A stretch of DNA of 64,000 nucleotides, taken from NCBI RefSeq assembly GCF_958295425.1, contig NC_081142.1, positions 12,696,324-12,760,323 on the forward strand. Reading direction: 5' to 3'. Origin of the DNA: Solea solea (taxonomy: Eukaryota; Chordata; Actinopteri; Pleuronectiformes; Soleidae). Below, in pieces: positions 24,850-35,437 of the stretch. The notes beneath the pieces are model-generated. The model saw only the letters and a program-made list of their open reading frames with translations. It had not been told where the DNA came from and did no database searches. The translations under genes and the position numbers were made by a program. Each line of letters begins with the position of its first letter. Within the stretch, counting starts at the first letter, position 1.

Positions 24850-25223
24850 TTAAAGGAATACTGGACTTGACTTTATTTGACTGTATTACTACAATAGGGG
24901 TAGTATTGTTTGAAAAAATTGAGCTTCCCAACCTCAGTTTCCCCCGAGTTGAGAAACATATTCATTCTTTTCTTTGTTAGTGACACTCGGTCCTGTTAGC
25001 GTAACTGTTCGCAAAGATGGCGGACACTGTTTACATTATGGGAATGAGGTCCCGTGTGGAAAAGTGTGGAACTAGCGTTGCAGTTTCAAGCCTCGGACCA
25101 AGTGTCACTGGTGGGCACGTAACAAAACAAAGATGACTCGGGGGGGAAACTGTGGTTTTCAAAAATAATACCCCTATTCTCATAATGCAAAGCTAATTGC
25201 AAATCGGTGAAGTAGTCCTTTAA
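24850..25223 (+). mobile_element. TTAAAGG-type inverted-repeat element, copy 2 (both ends present)
   Basis: The element begins TTAAAGGAATACT and ends AAGTAGTCCTTTAA. Its right end, read in reverse complement, is TTAAAGGACTACTTCACCGA, matching the left end of the copy at 2736. A subterminal pair, AATAGGGGTAGTATT near the left and AATAATACCCCTATT near the right, extends the inverted repeat inward. At 374 nt with no coding capacity it is a MITE-like non-autonomous DNA transposon. TTAA at both edges would suit a piggyBac-type target duplication, but the tips do not let me assign a superfamily. Confidence 0.75.
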
Positions 25224-25660
25224 TAATACAGTGGAAACAGTTAAAGTCAGGTAGCAACAAGAATTAAAGGTATATTTCTGCATTTACCACTTAGTGCAGT
25301 CCACAGTTCTGCATTACCGATCTTGCTGCCACACGGCACTTTAAGCTGCTGCACCTGACTCGTGTTGTGCCTCCAGTAACTTCTCATTTGTTCACTTTTC
25401 CCTCACTGTGCTACTGTCGTCCACACTGAAATCTCTGTTTTGAGAGTGTGGCCAGAAACGCTTGGTTGTTCCCTAACTGTGAGGTTTTGAATCACAGTTA
25501 TATTCATAGTACAATCATGTAATTGATGCATGCCTGATTGTGATTGTTTCACAGAGTCTCTGCACTTCAGTTTAAGACAGAACATGAGTTGAAATGATGC
25601 ACTCAAACCCACGGCTGACATTTATAAAACTCTTTTAAAATGGAATAATAATGTTATGGG

Positions 25661-25679
25661 ACACACACACACACACACA
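25661..25679. repeat. (AC)n microsatellite, about 9 units
   Basis: Uninterrupted AC repeat of 19 nt. Confidence 0.9.
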
Positions 25680-26426
25680 TACATCAGAAATCCCTGACAG
25701 AAGTTTCATTTATACCCACTGCAGACTTTTCCAATACACTCAAAGTTTAAAAGGCACATTAAAATAAAGAGTGGTTTCACTAGTTAGTGAGCTGACATTT
25801 ACAGAGGACCAGGGGACTGTGATTGAATTCTGAGGTGCTACATTATTATGCTATTACAGAGTTAATGTAGCCTGTGTTTTCTTGTAAATCCACAGCTGGA
25901 TAAATGAGGGAAAAAAGGTTGTTGGGGCAATACCGATGCTCACTTAGAAGCCAGTTAATATGTTCTTTCATCAAATTATAATAAATCTAACCCCTTTTTC
26001 GTCCCGAAAATAACAAATTGACACAGGTCATTTTAGTTTGTTATGGCAGTTTACTCCTTAACGATGAGATACGCCACAAAAGGGAAAACTAAAGGAACTG
26101 TTGGGGGACATTTACAGGAAGTTCTCACCATTGCCATTCATCTTTTCCCTCGACAGCGTCCAACATGATAAGGAAGTAGGTGATAGCGAGGTGTTGAAAG
26201 GTTTTGTTGGAATGCATGACAAGGATATGACGAGAGGTTGAAGTAGGTTCAACGCCGGGAAAGTTCCAGCACATACTACTGCTATGTCATTTCTTAAGTT
26301 TATATTCCTGCAGTAGAAAAGTGCATCGAGAACATGAGTCATAGAAAATAACGTAATTGAATCAATTTCAGAATGCTACATTTGATTTAAATCTTTGATC
26401 GATTTGAGCAGCGTATTTTTTTGTAG

Positions 26427-26463
26427 ATAATAAATAATAAATAATAATAATAATAATAATAAA
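26427..26463. repeat. (TAA)n microsatellite
   Basis: TAA trinucleotide repeat, interrupted by two TAAA units in the left half, then seven regular units. Confidence 0.85.
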
Positions 26464-28765
26464 AAGCAAACATTCAGGGGATTCTCCAAACAGAATTTCA
26501 AACAAACACAAAAATACCAGTTGTTCCAAGACAGAACTAACAAAGCGTCACGTGTCGGCCTTCACCTCTCTGAGTTTATTTTTCTGGTTAGCTTCACGGC
26601 AGTTTTAGACGGCTACTGAGATAATATTTGAACTGCAAAATAGCTTTGTAGTTGGCAGCCGGAGTATTGTCTTTGCAAATGAAATGGCTGCCGTTTTGAT
26701 GGTTAAAACAATAAACACGGAGGTCGTTCCAATGAAAAAGAACAATGGTGTGAGACATCTTCAATTGTAACTTTTATAAAAGAGTGGGATTAAGTAAACG
26801 TCTGAGGGATTCCGCATCATGAGAAAATGCAAAGGGATAATCGCTAGTGGTGAACAGCTAATTTGTCATATGTAAGAATTTCTCTTTGGCAACTTAAACA
26901 CACTCATCACGTTCATTTAGCACGAATGAAGTGTAGAAACAATGAAATCGATCATAGTTCCTCCTTAAGGCATTACAAGTCGAGAGTTTTCTCACATCCA
27001 TAGACGTGACCTGCAACAACACAACTTTATCACATTATGATCTCCTTTGCGATGCTTTGATCTCGGGGTCACAGGTCGGACTCGGGTTGTGGACACAATC
27101 CGATATTTTTACAGGCAGTTTCAAAAACTCGTGTTTTTATTCCTCCGCTCCTGAAATCCAATCAGACTGACCTGGAAAAGACCTCACAGTTTAGTCTTAA
27201 TAAATCTGCTGCTTAAACGATTGGAACAGAAAAAAAAAAGTCATATGTTATCAACGTAAACCGCCGCTAATGGAAAGTTCGCGGCATGCCTTGATGTCTG
27301 GAAAGATTGCATACTTCTCTGCAATTGACTTTAATTCATTGTACATACATGCCATTGGCAGAGGCGACTGTGAGAGGGCTGTGATCTATGTAATGGAAGC
27401 AGTCCGATGGAGTTACCAGAGTCACCAAATCAAGACGGAATTCAATTATTTAACATCTGTCGTCAAAATGTTCTTGTTCTCATTGAGCACTTAAGCAGAC
27501 TGAAAATTACGTTTTTGCAATAGACCTTTTTTGTCCGTCCAAGTTTTTACATCTCACAACATGAAATTGCTTCGAGGAATACGCGGTTACCCTCAGCATT
27601 TGCAATATTTCCACACATAATAGTTTTTGCAATCTTTACTAAACTCGAGAGCATTTTTCTTGTTGCCATTGAGAAAAAAGGAAAAGAGGTCATTAGGTGT
27701 AGAAACACTGTCTCAGGTAGAACAATTAGATTCCTTTCTCCAATTTCCAAACCCTGGATATCAGTCTCACACATTGTCAGTAGCTGATTCATACACTGAC
27801 AGTGTTTCCACTGTGTGTCTCCTCAGACGTAAAAGCTCATGTTTCATTCAGAGGTACTGGATCTGCCGACATGGTCCTCGGCATTAGCGCTGCTCATCTA
27901 TCTACAGCTGTTTTCTTGCTGGGCCCGATGTACTCTAGCTGCACAAATATGTAATGTGGCTATCCTGTCACAGATAAGGTCTTTTTTTTTTAGTTTGAGC
28001 TTCATAACGCTGAGTGTTATCTCTGGGGCCATAACTCTGTCGCTGTCCGGTGTTTTCTTTTCAGAGTGTCGGTTCTGATACGGTGTGTTGAGGGAATCAC
28101 AATACAACCATTCCAGTGATTGATACTTCCCGCAAAGCCTTGTGGGATGCTCTGTTTTTACAGAAGGAAAAGGGTGAACAGTTTTGTTTCTCCAAATGAA
28201 TAACAAATGGAGGTGGGTGGAAAATTGTGGAGGGATGGAAAGCGATCGCTGCTCTTGTGGTTCCATGTCAGCCACAAGGTCGCATACCAGAAATCAGGAT
28301 CCCCCACAGTGGGACGTGCGTTTTGTTTCGACGGCAGCACATTCTAATGCTGTCAGTGTTGCCATAATCATGGAAATTGGCCAGTTAAAAAGGCTGCAGT
28401 GGCTCCCACTGGCAAGCGCCACCCTCGACATTCATCGTGCCACAAACCCAGCTTTTGCCAGACATTTCTAAGGTTTTTTTTGTTTTTTTAAATTCAGGGG
28501 AAAGAACAAAATGCCAGGAAGCTCGATGACAAACACAAAATCCATGACAGCCAAAAGCACAATGTGATTTGGGGTAGAAATTTAAACACAATAGCGTGCC
28601 GTACTGTGGCATTTTGCATTGCACCCCAGAGACATTAGACCAATTATCTTGTTAACTAATGTGTCTCTTTAACTGATTGGTCTGCTGAGAATGAGACAGG
28701 CAGAAAGAGAGAGGGAGAGAGGGATGGATGGAGGCAGGGAGAGGATAAGAGACAGTCAGTAAGTA

Positions 28766-28781
28766 GGGGGGGGGGGGGGGG
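28766..28781. repeat. Poly-G tract (16 G)
   Basis: Sixteen consecutive G after a purine-rich GAGAGG/GGATGG stretch. The run length may be unreliable in the assembly. It can form a G-quadruplex. Confidence 0.85.
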
Positions 28782-30470
28782 ATAAAGGGTGAGAGTGTGG
28801 GAATGTGACTGTTGTGTTGTTTAATGAGTAAGCTATGCGCTCTTTTTCAAAGAATCCAAAACAGGGTTCAATAGCTACCAGATGGCTGAAAGAGAAAAAA
28901 AAATAGTGAGGGAACTTTAGTATTTTCTCTTAATTTTACCGACCACTTTTGCCACACTTTATAAAGTGGGACGATGAAACAATAAAGAGTGTCATCAGCT
29001 ATGTAACAAAAGTGATTGATTTAAAGGAAGAACAGAATGTGGCCCATGTGAGCTTGTCGCCTTTTAGGATCAGAGCAATAATGTGTTTTGAATATCGACG
29101 CCTCCATTGATGGATTAACACCATTGTTCTGCACATAAATGTGCTGATATTTTAATAACCTGCACAGTTTCAGTCTAGGTGAGGTAAAACCCTGCTCGGC
29201 CTCCATCATGACTCTGCCTTCTTAATATGTTGGAGGTGAGGGTGCTTTCATCACGGTGCTTTGTGAAAGTGTTGAAGCATTGACAGTATTAAGAGGTAAT
29301 TTTCACTTCCTCTTAGTGTATGCCAGCCTGTCCCGGGCAGCTGGGGTCAGGGCTCGTGTGAGCGAGTGACAGGACTCAGAGGGATGAGGTCATGAGTCAG
29401 AAAAGGCTGGAAGATCTCCTGGGTGTCCTATATATGTCAACAGGGGTCTTGTAAACCCAACACTTTGCTGATAGATTGTCACTCCGGCGCAGAAATTGTT
29501 TTAAAGGAAGTGCCGAGTTGTTGACGGACATCCTGCCACATGGCTGACATACAATCTCAACATAAGCAGCTGAACAGCTTCTTTTCGTTAATTTAACTTT
29601 CACAATTTGGGGGTTGCGTGTGCTTCGTGCCAACTTCCCCAAATGTCGGTTGTGCACAAATAGCGGAATTCGTACGCCGCATCGACACACGTTATGATCA
29701 GACATGTGGAGTGTCTAAACTGTGTTAAATTACCCAGAGTACTCGCCTCGCTGTCTCGTCACAGCAACTGCTACGTGGCACTCCAATCGCTCCTGGCTGC
29801 CAGGCTGGCGGTGTCAAGGAGTCTGCCTTCCACCTTGTGTTGCAAACACAAGTCAATTACGGCAATACATTTGGCAGGAGAATGCAATGGCGGAGGAGAT
29901 TGTTTTGCTTCAGTCAAAATAAACACGACCACTTTCCCTTTTTGCATCGCACACATTATACTTAATGAGTACAGGCCGCTGTAGTTGTGCCTCTTTTAGC
30001 GGAATAAACGTGCACATTTAGTAGATGGAGATCATGTCATGCATTATGCGCTGGCAAGATATGACCAGAGTTTGTTTAGACTCAGGGTCTTGAGCTCTCT
30101 ACTGGCATTAACAACTGCACACAGAGTTGAGCGGGAGAAGACAGACGTTGAGAATGACTTGCTTACAGATGGAGAGGATCATATCTTCAAAGGGACAGAA
30201 ACTGTTTGGTTTGATGCAGAGCACTTTCATGAGAACGGCGTGTTTCAAATAATCTTCCAAGAAGAGCAAAAGAATCTGGCACTGTTCAAAAAAGACAATT
30301 TAGATGGAAAAAAAAAATAAAACATTTGGGGGGAGAAGAAGATGAATGAAAGAGATTTGAGGATCCCACAGTAACGTTCTCTGTGTTTGTAACCAGGTCT
30401 ATTAGTGACCGTTCTTGTTAAGTGCCTGAAACCTTTGTGTTGACCCATACGGGGTTAAACAATGTAAGCC

Positions 30471-30498
30471 AAATACGCCATAGGCTATTGGCGTATTT
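30471..30498. repeat. Hairpin with 10-bp perfect arms
   Basis: AAATACGCCA and TGGCGTATTT flank an eight-base centre (TAGGCTAT). No repeat family recognised. Confidence 0.6.
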
Positions 30499-31372
30499 AC
30501 AGTACGACGTGTGACAGCTAAGATAAACCCAGAGAAACGGATCAAAGCCTCCAGTGACCGCGAATGTAAGTTCTTAGCTTTGAGACGTTCTAATTATTTT
30601 ACTATTCACTCTACAAGATCTGTGTATGTTGATAACTACAAAAGCAGAGTTGAGCTTTGACATCCATGCAATTTTAAATACACAGTTTCTGTATTATAGA
30701 GCCAAATTTGTCAACAAGCTGAAAGTTGATATTCCTGTCTGAACGTGTGCATACATTATAATATTAGCGTTCTGGCATTTTTTTTGTTTCCTGCACTTTT
30801 AAGAAGTCTTACATTGCCTATAAAAGTCGGGTCTAAAAGAAAATGATATTACTGTGGGCAGAGCACACTTTCAGAGAACATCATTGTGTCTTAGAATTAT
30901 TCTAATCTGCTCACACCCTGCTGACTTCTCTGGCTTGCCTTGAAATATTTAAAAGATACCTGATGAAGAGATCTGTACAATAAATTTCCAATTCATGACC
31001 TTTGCTCTCCCGCTACGCGCTGAATTCTCCCGACTTCTGAGAAAAGTGCCATTAGTTCCTCCAGCTGTTCCTGGATTTCTGGCCGACCGATAAGCTGATC
31101 CGGCAGGCTCATTCCCGCCTCCCATACTCTCTGACCTCTACGCTCTCAGCGTAATTGCCTCCGAGTTTGATGGACCAGTGTCTCTGAGGCAGATGATGTC
31201 TTACTGCAGCCTGTGATAACAGCTAGATGGCCTCCTCCTCCACCTCCCTGACCACCACAGAACCTCTTTCAAGAGCATGTTCACGTTGGTGGTAAGGAAA
31301 GAAGCCATCTGTTAGGGAAATAGAGTCTCTGTGACAGCTCAACCCCGCAAACTCTGGTTTTTATTTGAACTC

Positions 31373-31391
31373 GGGGGGGGGGGGGGGGGGG
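31373..31391. repeat. Poly-G tract (19 G)
   Basis: Nineteen consecutive G between GAACTC and ACAGATTC. Likely length-variable and prone to sequencing error. Confidence 0.85.
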
Positions 31392-33562
31392 ACAGATTCA
31401 AGCATCCACGCACCTTTTAGCAATATAGTGCTTTACTGTATGCAGCCAGTTATATGCAGATTTCCCTTTAATGGAGATGTCAAAACTCGTGTCCTCCTTG
31501 ATGTGATCAAAAACACGAGAAACTCTGCCATCCATTTTTAGAGCATGTTTTTGTTTTCCGCCGATGGAAGCTTTGCCAAGCCGAAGGATCCCTCCCAGCC
31601 TTCTCCACCAAATGACTTTCCATCAAAAACATAACGCGATGCCTGTAATTACATTTAAGTGACAAGATTGAGGTAATTAGCAAACCAGATAACGGGACAA
31701 AATACAGACTTATGATGGATCACATACACCCTGATACAAAGCATATGCTGGCAAAGTAACAAAAAAGCCTTAACATGTCCACAAAGAGGGAAACACATGT
31801 TTACAGGGAGCTGAGTTTAATCCAACTTACTGTAGAAACCAGAACACTTTTCCCTCGTTTTTTATCTTTTGCTTTGGAGGTTATGAAGAATGTATCCATT
31901 CAGATTCGAGGGTTTGTCCATAAATTTACAAGTGCAGGGTTTGTACACAGAGCTGAAAGTCACATTGCGGAGCTGGGGGCTGGGGGGGGTGTCAGTGAAC
32001 AGAGTGAGACAGTTTGATGGATGCTCAGGCGTTGAGTCCTGAGATACACATGCAGAAAGGAGTTTACCCTGTCCGGCTCCTGGGCTGCCCTTGGGCCACG
32101 GTGGTGATGGACAGGACAATGGATGATAGATGAAGATGTACGACTGCAGATAGGCCATCAGATTAGTGGTTTGTGATATCGGATTTTATGGTGGAATCAC
32201 TCCCATTCATCCCCAACGTGACGGTTGGATGTGTTATCTCTGAATGTCCGGTCCCAATGACGTCCAGGCACACACACTGAACTTAAAGGGTCCTGCAACT
32301 ATAGAGCAGCAACATTGAATTCCTCCGTTTCATCTTAACCTTAACTCTTTTCTTCCCCAGTGCAGTAATCGGAGACAGGCTCTGCTGCATCGTCGCACAT
32401 CTTTTGGTGATTATTTTCCCGATCCTTTTTCTCTCACATGGCTTTACATGTCAATACGCTGCTTTAAAGTCTTGCCAGTTTAGTTATTTCCCCTGTTTAG
32501 ATGAGCTAACTGCTAATGCTACAGTTATAGTGTGCAGGACACAACAGCACTTGGATTGAAACAATAAAATGTGCGAGGCACATGTTGGGAGAAGCGCGGA
32601 GTCGGATGAGATTGGAAAACAGCCCCAGCCACCTAGCGTGAATATGTCCACACAATTTAACACGGCTTCAAATACCCAGCGCTGGTATAAATACCCAGAT
32701 AAATACAAAATTAATTAAACTCAACAGAGAAGTTTAACTGTCTGGTCTTAAAAACTTTTCTGACACTTCACAACTGACAGAGAAACAACAACGACGACCC
32801 CAAACTGCCTCTGAGAACGTTTTTGATTTTAAGCCATTCTCTCATAAATCTCCATGATGCTAAGCAGCTTTTTTGTTTGTAGGTTTTTTTTATTTATTTT
32901 TTTTTATTTTACAGAACAGATGTGCGTGCACATCTTATATTTATGTTGTTTTCACAATGTTAACACACTGTAATCTGTTACTATGTTAGGCATTCTAACA
33001 GGACGTGATGGACATGGAGCAAAGACTCCAGACATTATTTTCCCCTCATCCGTAAAATTCTCTCTGCTGGCACTTGATACACACAAAGGCTGACAACATC
33101 ATGTTTTTCCACAAAAATCTGTCTCTTCTTCTTTCCCAAAATGAGAAATCCACCCCAAAAGCATGCCAGTGTGCTTAGCCAATTAGTTGCTGTTTTCCAG
33201 ACTCAGGGCTATGCCTTTGCTCTGTTGTCACTGTTGTGGAGCGCTGCATCTGGCAGCCATGGCAGGTAAAAGAAGAATAAAGCACTATCCCACCAACAGC
33301 ACTAATAGGAATAAATGGCTTACCTGAGCCATTTAACAACAAACCACATCCACCTAAAAGCACCAAATCCCCGTCAATCTCACGCCCTAAATAAGCCTTT
33401 GAGTAAAGAGACTCGGAGCAAAGTGAAATGTATATGTTATGAAAATAACTTTCTGCACTTAGTTTGCAGAAATGGAAAGAAGAGAAGATGGGCACTTTGT
33501 ACGTGAGTGAATAAACTCTGTGAGGAAGACATGGCTGACAGTGTGAGAGCGGCTTCACATAC

Positions 33563-33632
33563 TTGAAGATGTGAGCCAGCTTTTCCTGGAATGACTTCTG
33601 GGGAATCTGGTCAAAGCGGGCAGCATCTTCAT
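33563..33632 (-). other. Candidate coding exon or gene fragment
   Basis: On the minus strand a 70-nt segment lies between ATATAAG (possible acceptor) and GTATGTGAAG (possible donor). In the frame reading DEDAARFDQIPQ, then KSFQEKLAHIFKYV across the donor, codons are strikingly exon-like: GCC, CGC, GAC, CAG, CCC, AAG, TTC, CTG, CAC, ATC, GTG. GC at third positions is clearly above the local background. The peptide is amphipathic and charged, unlike the low-complexity products elsewhere in the window. The acceptor has a poor pyrimidine tract and an in-frame TAA lies just upstream, so it may be a small exon, a decayed exon or a processed-pseudogene piece. The same frame stays open on to about 33175. 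I could not name the protein. Confidence 0.27.
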
Positions 33633-33991
33633 CTTATATCCTTCCCGTTACTTGAAGTGAGATTAACACAAGTACCACTGCTAATTAATATCACATGGAT
33701 AAGAGAAACTCAGTCGCTGTGGTTTTGGAGTGCCATCCTTAGGTGATGACAAAGTGAAACATCTTGCAGTATTTGTGTGGTGTGGGAAAACTCCGTGCAA
33801 ACAATTCTGCAATTGTGACCAGTCCAAGTGATAATTGTCCTCCTTTTTTGGGAAATTCCACTGAAGAACAAAGGTTTGGAAATAAGGAAATGAAGAACAA
33901 CAAGGGAATCAGAAATGAAAACCACTCTCGTGGCACATACTTATTTTTCTGGTCATCATTTGTCTTGTTCAGCATCTGAACTTTTGTTCTT
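33633..33991. other. Non-coding unique DNA
   Basis: No gene or repeat was recognised. Short overlapping open frames on both strands at 33710-33979 (71-78 codons) carry no signature. Confidence 0.5.
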
Positions 33992-34152
33992 TTAAAGTCT
34001 AATGTTTAGCATTTGGCACAGTTTATACTCGATGCAAATGGAATAATGTTTGTATTTCAAAATGAAGCTTATGCATTTGGAAAACTCTGTGTATGTTACT
34101 ATCTGCAGTCTCACCTTGAGATGTCACTCATTTCTACACACTGGTCCTTTAA
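33992..34152 (+). mobile_element. Short TTAAAG-bounded DNA element
   Basis: The left edge TTAAAGTCTAATGTTTAGCA and the right edge, with AGTCTCACCTTGAGATGTCA and ACACACTGGTCCTTTAA, form imperfect inverted tips. The right end closely resembles a common fish repeat that ends CTACACACTG.CCTTTAA with an upstream ATCTCACC..TAGATGTCACT block. At 161 nt it has no coding capacity, so it is a non-autonomous copy. The left boundary is less certain than the right. Confidence 0.5.
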
Positions 34153-34659
34153 TTTGTTCCCCTTCATTTTAGCCTCGTAGGTTTTTTATGAATCAATGAA
34201 TACTAGGGAATCTGTCGGTGAAAGGAACACATTATTTCAATTCAAATGCTTGTTTTAATTGCTTTATGAGATGTTCTTTATTCATTTCAATGAAGTGAAC
34301 AAAACACTCCAAACTTTAATTTCATACCTAATTAAACCTTGAGCGTTTTGTCAAAACACACTTGGTTGCCTATTGCAACTCTCTTTACGAATACCACTGG
34401 GATCCCCCTTTTCCGGTTGATGGAGCGCATGATTCTCTTATACTTATTAATTTATCGCAAAATGGTTTACTCATTAAATGACCAGTGCAGTTTCGTAGTC
34501 TCATGGCTAGAGGCTGTTAATCACATCTGGGGATGCGTACACAATATGTTTGGGTGTATTATAATGAATAAAGAGATTCACGTTTCAAGAAAACCTTATC
34601 GTCATTGTACTGCAGTGCAGAAAAAATGGCATTCGTTTAGGGCTCCTTGAGTACAAAGT
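34153..34659. other. Non-coding DNA, no gene recognised
   Basis: A 103-codon open frame at 34339-34650 (+) has no recognisable domain. AT-rich, with no strong repeat similarity noticed. Confidence 0.45.
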
Positions 34660-35050
34660 AAGTACATACATATTAATATAAATAAATATGATAAAACAAA
34701 TAAACAGTACTACTAAAAGTGCAACTGTGATTTAAGACTTGGTGCACCTAAAGTGCTTTAATCGCGGGCCAGGGTTAGACACTTTAATTGTTTAACACTT
34801 CGGGGGGGAAGAAGCTTTTCAGCAGTCTTGTGGTGTGCGAGCACACAGTCTTGTCACGTCTGCCACATGGGAGCTGTCCAAAGAGGGGGTGTGCAGGGTG
34901 AGTGGAGTCTCCAATAATCTTGGAGGCCCTGCTCTGACATCTAGACAGGAAGATGTCCTCAATCGCAGGCAACCGTGTGCCACTGATGTTTTCTGTGGCC
35001 CTTAATCTGTCTGATCCTGTTTTGTGGAGCTCCTGCAGCATGCTGTGATT
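34660..35050 (-). mobile_element. LINE fragment: reverse transcriptase ORF C-terminus plus 3' UTR (L2/Rex1-like)
   Basis: Minus-strand frame 35041-34786 gives an 85-residue peptide whose end reads DSTHPAHPLFGQLPCGRRD and then CSHTTRLLKSFFPPEVLNN before a stop. The pattern D-x-x-H-P-x-x-x-L-F-x-x-L-P-x-G-R-R, followed by T-x-R-L-x-x-S-F-F-P-x-x-x-x-L-N, is the typical C-terminus of ORF2 in fish L2/Rex1-group LINEs (from memory). Downstream (34785-34660) is an AT-rich 3' UTR-like stretch with a TGCACTTT motif. The reverse transcriptase and endonuclease domains are missing: a 5'-truncated dead copy, as usual for LINEs. The terminal tail boundary is approximate. Confidence 0.7.
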
Positions 35051-35184
35051 GGAAAAACTTAGTTTCTTCCATGTGTTAATAATTGAGAATCACTGGACTT
35101 AACAGATATTGAGTGTTTTACATTTTAATTTTGCAAGAATTCATGCTTCTGCTGGTATAAATCACGTTGTACTACTCTTTCCTG

Positions 35185-35437
35185 TTTCCTTTCACCACAA
35201 CCGGCCGAGGCAGATGGCTGCACATCTTTGATTCTGCTTCTGCCAGAGTTTTCTTCTTGTTAACAGGGAATTTTTTTCCCCCTCTCTCAAGTGCTTCTTC
35301 ACTGTGTGAACTGTTGTTGTTTTTTCTTTCTCCACTCTCAATAATAATATTGCACGTTTTCTGCCTTATTTAAGCGCCTTGAGATAGTGTATGTTGCGAT
35401 TTCACACATCACAAATACAGTTTGATTGGATTTGATA
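35185..35437 (+). mobile_element. LINE 3'-end fragment (RTE/Expander type suspected)
   Basis: The blocks CCGGCCGAGGCAGATGGCTG, TCTGCCAGAGTTTTCTTC, TTAACAGGGAATTTTTTTCC, CTCTCAAGTGCTTC, TAAGCGCCTTGAGATAG, TTGCGATTT and finally TACAGTTTGATTGGATTTGA match, in order, a very common fish repeat whose 3' end normally reads AAGCGCCTTGAGGCAACT..TTGATTTGGCGC..AAATTGAATTGAA. The 5' part and any ORF are missing. I associate it with RTE-type LINEs but am not certain of the name. It points away from the LINE fragment at 34660-35050, so two independent insertions lie about 135 bases apart. Confidence 0.65.

Larger units (their letters stand above)
25224..33562. other. Non-coding unique DNA, several enhancer-like stretches
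   Basis: More than 8 kb without a recognisable gene. It contains (AC)n at 25661-25679, (TAA)n at 26427-26463, poly-G tracts at 28766-28781 and 31373-31391, a purine tract at 28690-28745, a 10-bp-arm hairpin at 30471-30498 and a palindrome at 32918-32935. Repeat-free stretches around 27240-27500 and 30950-31260 have the texture of conserved non-coding elements. Open frames up to 125 codons carry no domain. Confidence 0.55.

Noticed and set aside
33178..33388. Candidate second minus-strand exon ending CTCAG/GTAAGCC at 33313/33312
   Set aside because: It would join in frame to the 33563-33632 candidate, but codon use is TTA/TTG-rich and not exon-like, and the peptide is a hydrophobic string with no family signature; a good donor alone is not enough.
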